64,000 bases of DNA from Rhodobacteraceae bacterium XHP0102. GTDB lineage: Bacteria; Pseudomonadota; Alphaproteobacteria; Rhodobacterales; Rhodobacteraceae. The DNA lies in assembly GCA_025751475.1 (NCBI GenBank), contig JAOWLD010000002.1, positions 124,001-188,000 on the forward strand, given 5' to 3'. Below, piece by piece: positions 62,647 to 64,000 of this stretch (position 1 is the first letter of the stretch; each line of letters starts with the position of its first letter). The notes under the pieces are model-generated. The model was given only the letters and a program-made list of their open reading frames with translations, was not told the origin of the DNA and made no database searches. Both the position numbers and the translations under genes were made by a program.

Positions 62647-63729
62647 ATGTCTCAACATTTGACCGCCATATATGACACCCGCGTCAGCGAAGGTATCTTG
62701 CGCCCCGACCCCGCACAGCGCGAGGTGCTGCACAGGTTCGAGGCTTTACGCGAGGCGCTTGAGGCGCGCCCAAAATCAGGCCTTCTGGCGCGCTTCTTTC
62801 AAGACAAACCACAATCGGGTCAACAGGGTCGCGGGTTTTACGTTTGGGGCGGGGTCGGGCGCGGAAAATCCATGATTATGGATTTATTCTTTGCCCATAC
62901 TGCCATTCCTCAAAAGCGGCGCGTGCATTTCCACGCTTTTATGCAGGAAATCCAATCTTCACTGCACGAGGCGCGCAAAACGGGCGTGAATGATGCGCTC
63001 AAACCCGTGGCCGAGGCGATTTCAAAAGACCTGCGGTTGCTCTGCTTCGATGAAATGCAAATCACCGACATCACCGATGCGATGATCGTGGGGCGCCTGT
63101 TCGAGGCTTTGTTCAAAGCAGGGGTGAGCATCGTCACCACCTCCAACCGCCCGCCCCAAGACCTTTACAAAGACGGGCTGAACCGTCAACTTTTCTTGCC
63201 CTTCATCGCGCTTTTAGAACGGGAGTTGGAGGTGATTGAAATGCAATCCCCCACCGATTACCGCCGCGACCGCCTTGCAGGAGAAGCCACCTATTTCACA
63301 CCCATCACTGCTGGAACAGGTCAGCAAATGGACCAAATCTGGCGTGACCTGACCCAAGGGCATGAAGAGCCGCTGGATTTAGAGGTCAAAGGCCGCCATG
63401 TGATTATCCCCCATTACTGGGCAGGCATGGCCCGCGCCGATTTTTGGGAGCTTTGCGGCAAACCCTTGGGTGCGGGTGATTATCTGGCGCTGACGGGGGC
63501 CGTCAAACTCCTGATGTTGGAAAACGTCCCCCGCCTTGGCATCGACAATTTCAACGAGGCCAAACGCTTTGTCACCTTGATTGATGCGCTTTATGAGGCG
63601 GGTATTCGTTTGATCATTTCCGCCGATGATGTGCCCGAACATCTTTACGCCGAAGGCACAGGCAGTTTTGAATTTGAGCGCACCGCAAGCCGCCTGCGCG
63701 AAATGCAATCGGCGGATTGGGGCTGCTGA
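62647..63729 (+). CDS. zapE: Cell division ATPase ZapE (AFG1-like)
   Basis: This 360-residue AAA-type ATPase of the AFG1/ZapE family has Walker A YVWGGVGRGKSMIMDLFF near residue 74, then HFHAFMQEIQ and Walker B LLCFDEMQITDITDAM. TSNRPPQDLYKDGLNRQLFLPF is the classic AFG1 sensor region. The C-terminal FDQLCGKPLGAGDYLAL-like segment (WELCGKPLGAGDYLAL) follows. In E. coli ZapE destabilises FtsZ rings; mitochondrial AFG1 degrades respiratory subunits. Divergent from the MFS gene. Confidence 0.94.
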   Translation: MSQHLTAIYDTRVSEGILRPDPAQREVLHRFEALREALEARPKSGLLARFFQDKPQSGQQGRGFYVWGGVGRGKSMIMDLFFAHTAIPQKRRVHFHAFMQEIQSSLHEARKTGVNDALKPVAEAISKDLRLLCFDEMQITDITDAMIVGRLFEALFKAGVSIVTTSNRPPQDLYKDGLNRQLFLPFIALLERELEVIEMQSPTDYRRDRLAGEATYFTPITAGTGQQMDQIWRDLTQGHEEPLDLEVKGRHVIIPHYWAGMARADFWELCGKPLGAGDYLALTGAVKLLMLENVPRLGIDNFNEAKRFVTLIDALYEAGIRLIISADDVPEHLYAEGTGSFEFERTASRLREMQSADWGC

Positions 63730-63792
63730 ACCGCACCAAGGCTTGCAAAAACTGAACTGATCGGTTTACACTTCCGAGAAGGAGGATGCGCC

Positions 63793-64000
63793 ATGAACAT
63801 TCAGTCGCAGTCACGCAAAGGTCGTAAATTCGATCAAGTCATTGATGGCGCACGGAATATCTTTCTCAGCGAAGGGTTTGAGGGGGCCAGTGTCGATGTG
63901 ATCGCACGCCAAGCGGGCGTGTCCAAAGCCACGCTTTATTCCTATTTTCCTGACAAACAAGCGCTGTTCATGGCGGTTCTCAACCAAGAATGCGATGTCC
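63793..64000 (+). CDS. TetR/AcrR family transcriptional regulator, partial
   Basis: The first 69 codons run off the right edge. The N-terminal DNA-binding domain is complete: IDGARNIFLSEGFEGASVDV, then IARQAGVSKATLYSYF with the typical TetR helix-turn-helix, and PDKQALFMAVL. AAGGAGG lies 7 nt upstream of ATG 63793. The ligand-binding domain and target genes are outside the window. Confidence 0.9.
   Translation, partial: MNIQSQSRKGRKFDQVIDGARNIFLSEGFEGASVDVIARQAGVSKATLYSYFPDKQALFMAVLNQECDV

Overview
The window is a stretch of alphaproteobacterial chromosome. It almost certainly comes from the Rhodobacterales (Rhodobacteraceae, Roseobacter-type). The evidence is the regA-senC-regB redox locus beside ahcY, the hemD / Mic60-like / hemY operon, the tsaE-amgK-murU-addB-addA-trxA string, moderately high GC, and many 4-nt ATGA start/stop overlaps. 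It is mostly dense core genome. There is no CRISPR array, rRNA operon, prophage or insertion sequence. Both edges cut genes: an endonuclease/exonuclease/phosphatase-family protein on the left and a TetR-type regulator on the right.

Layout. 1-4483 (minus): a ugpBAEC-type glycerol-3-phosphate ABC importer followed by an EEP-family hydrolase. 4777-4852: tRNA-Thr(CGT). 4900-8571 (minus): hemD, a mitofilin/Mic60-like membrane protein and a HemY-like TPR protein. 8665-11385 (plus): tsaD, gpsA, a YciI-like protein and an EVE-domain protein. 11605-13490 (minus): a DUF2853-type protein and ahcY. 13651-17144: an HD hydrolase, then the RegA/SenC/RegB redox two-component locus. 17262-27803 (plus): a PAS protein that is probably a DivL homologue, preceded by CtrA- and DnaA-like sites; tsaE; a fused amgK-murU gene; addB; addA. 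27866-30635: trxA, two small envelope proteins, and amtB/glnK. 30883-34511: a class A penicillin-binding protein converging on mlaA-mlaC.

34727-46390: metabolic and housekeeping genes, including RidA, a FemAB/GNAT-like protein, a pterin dehydratase, a peroxiredoxin, a ferredoxin-reductase-like flavoprotein, rsmD, recQ, yaaA, N-formylglutamate amidohydrolase, pyk, rpmI and rplT. 46487-51554: a methyltransferase, then pheS and pheT, which are separated by an AT-rich winged-helix/membrane-anchor gene and an AT-rich non-coding stretch. 51551-55387 (minus): two poorly characterised proteins, a lipoprotein and ilvD. 55544-60362 (plus): a CPBP protease, accD, folC, an AEC transporter and a HAD hydrolase. 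60359-64000: an ornithine-cyclodeaminase-like enzyme, a convergent MFS transporter, zapE and the start of a TetR regulator.

No obviously new multi-gene system was found. The observations most worth a second look are the single-ORF amgK-murU fusion, the CtrA box plus DnaA box in front of the DivL-like gene, the foreign-looking gene and palindrome wedged between pheS and pheT, the rubredoxin-like zinc ribbon in the HemY-like protein, and the DPYA repeat tail of MlaA. All functional statements rest on reading the translated sequences; no database search was run.
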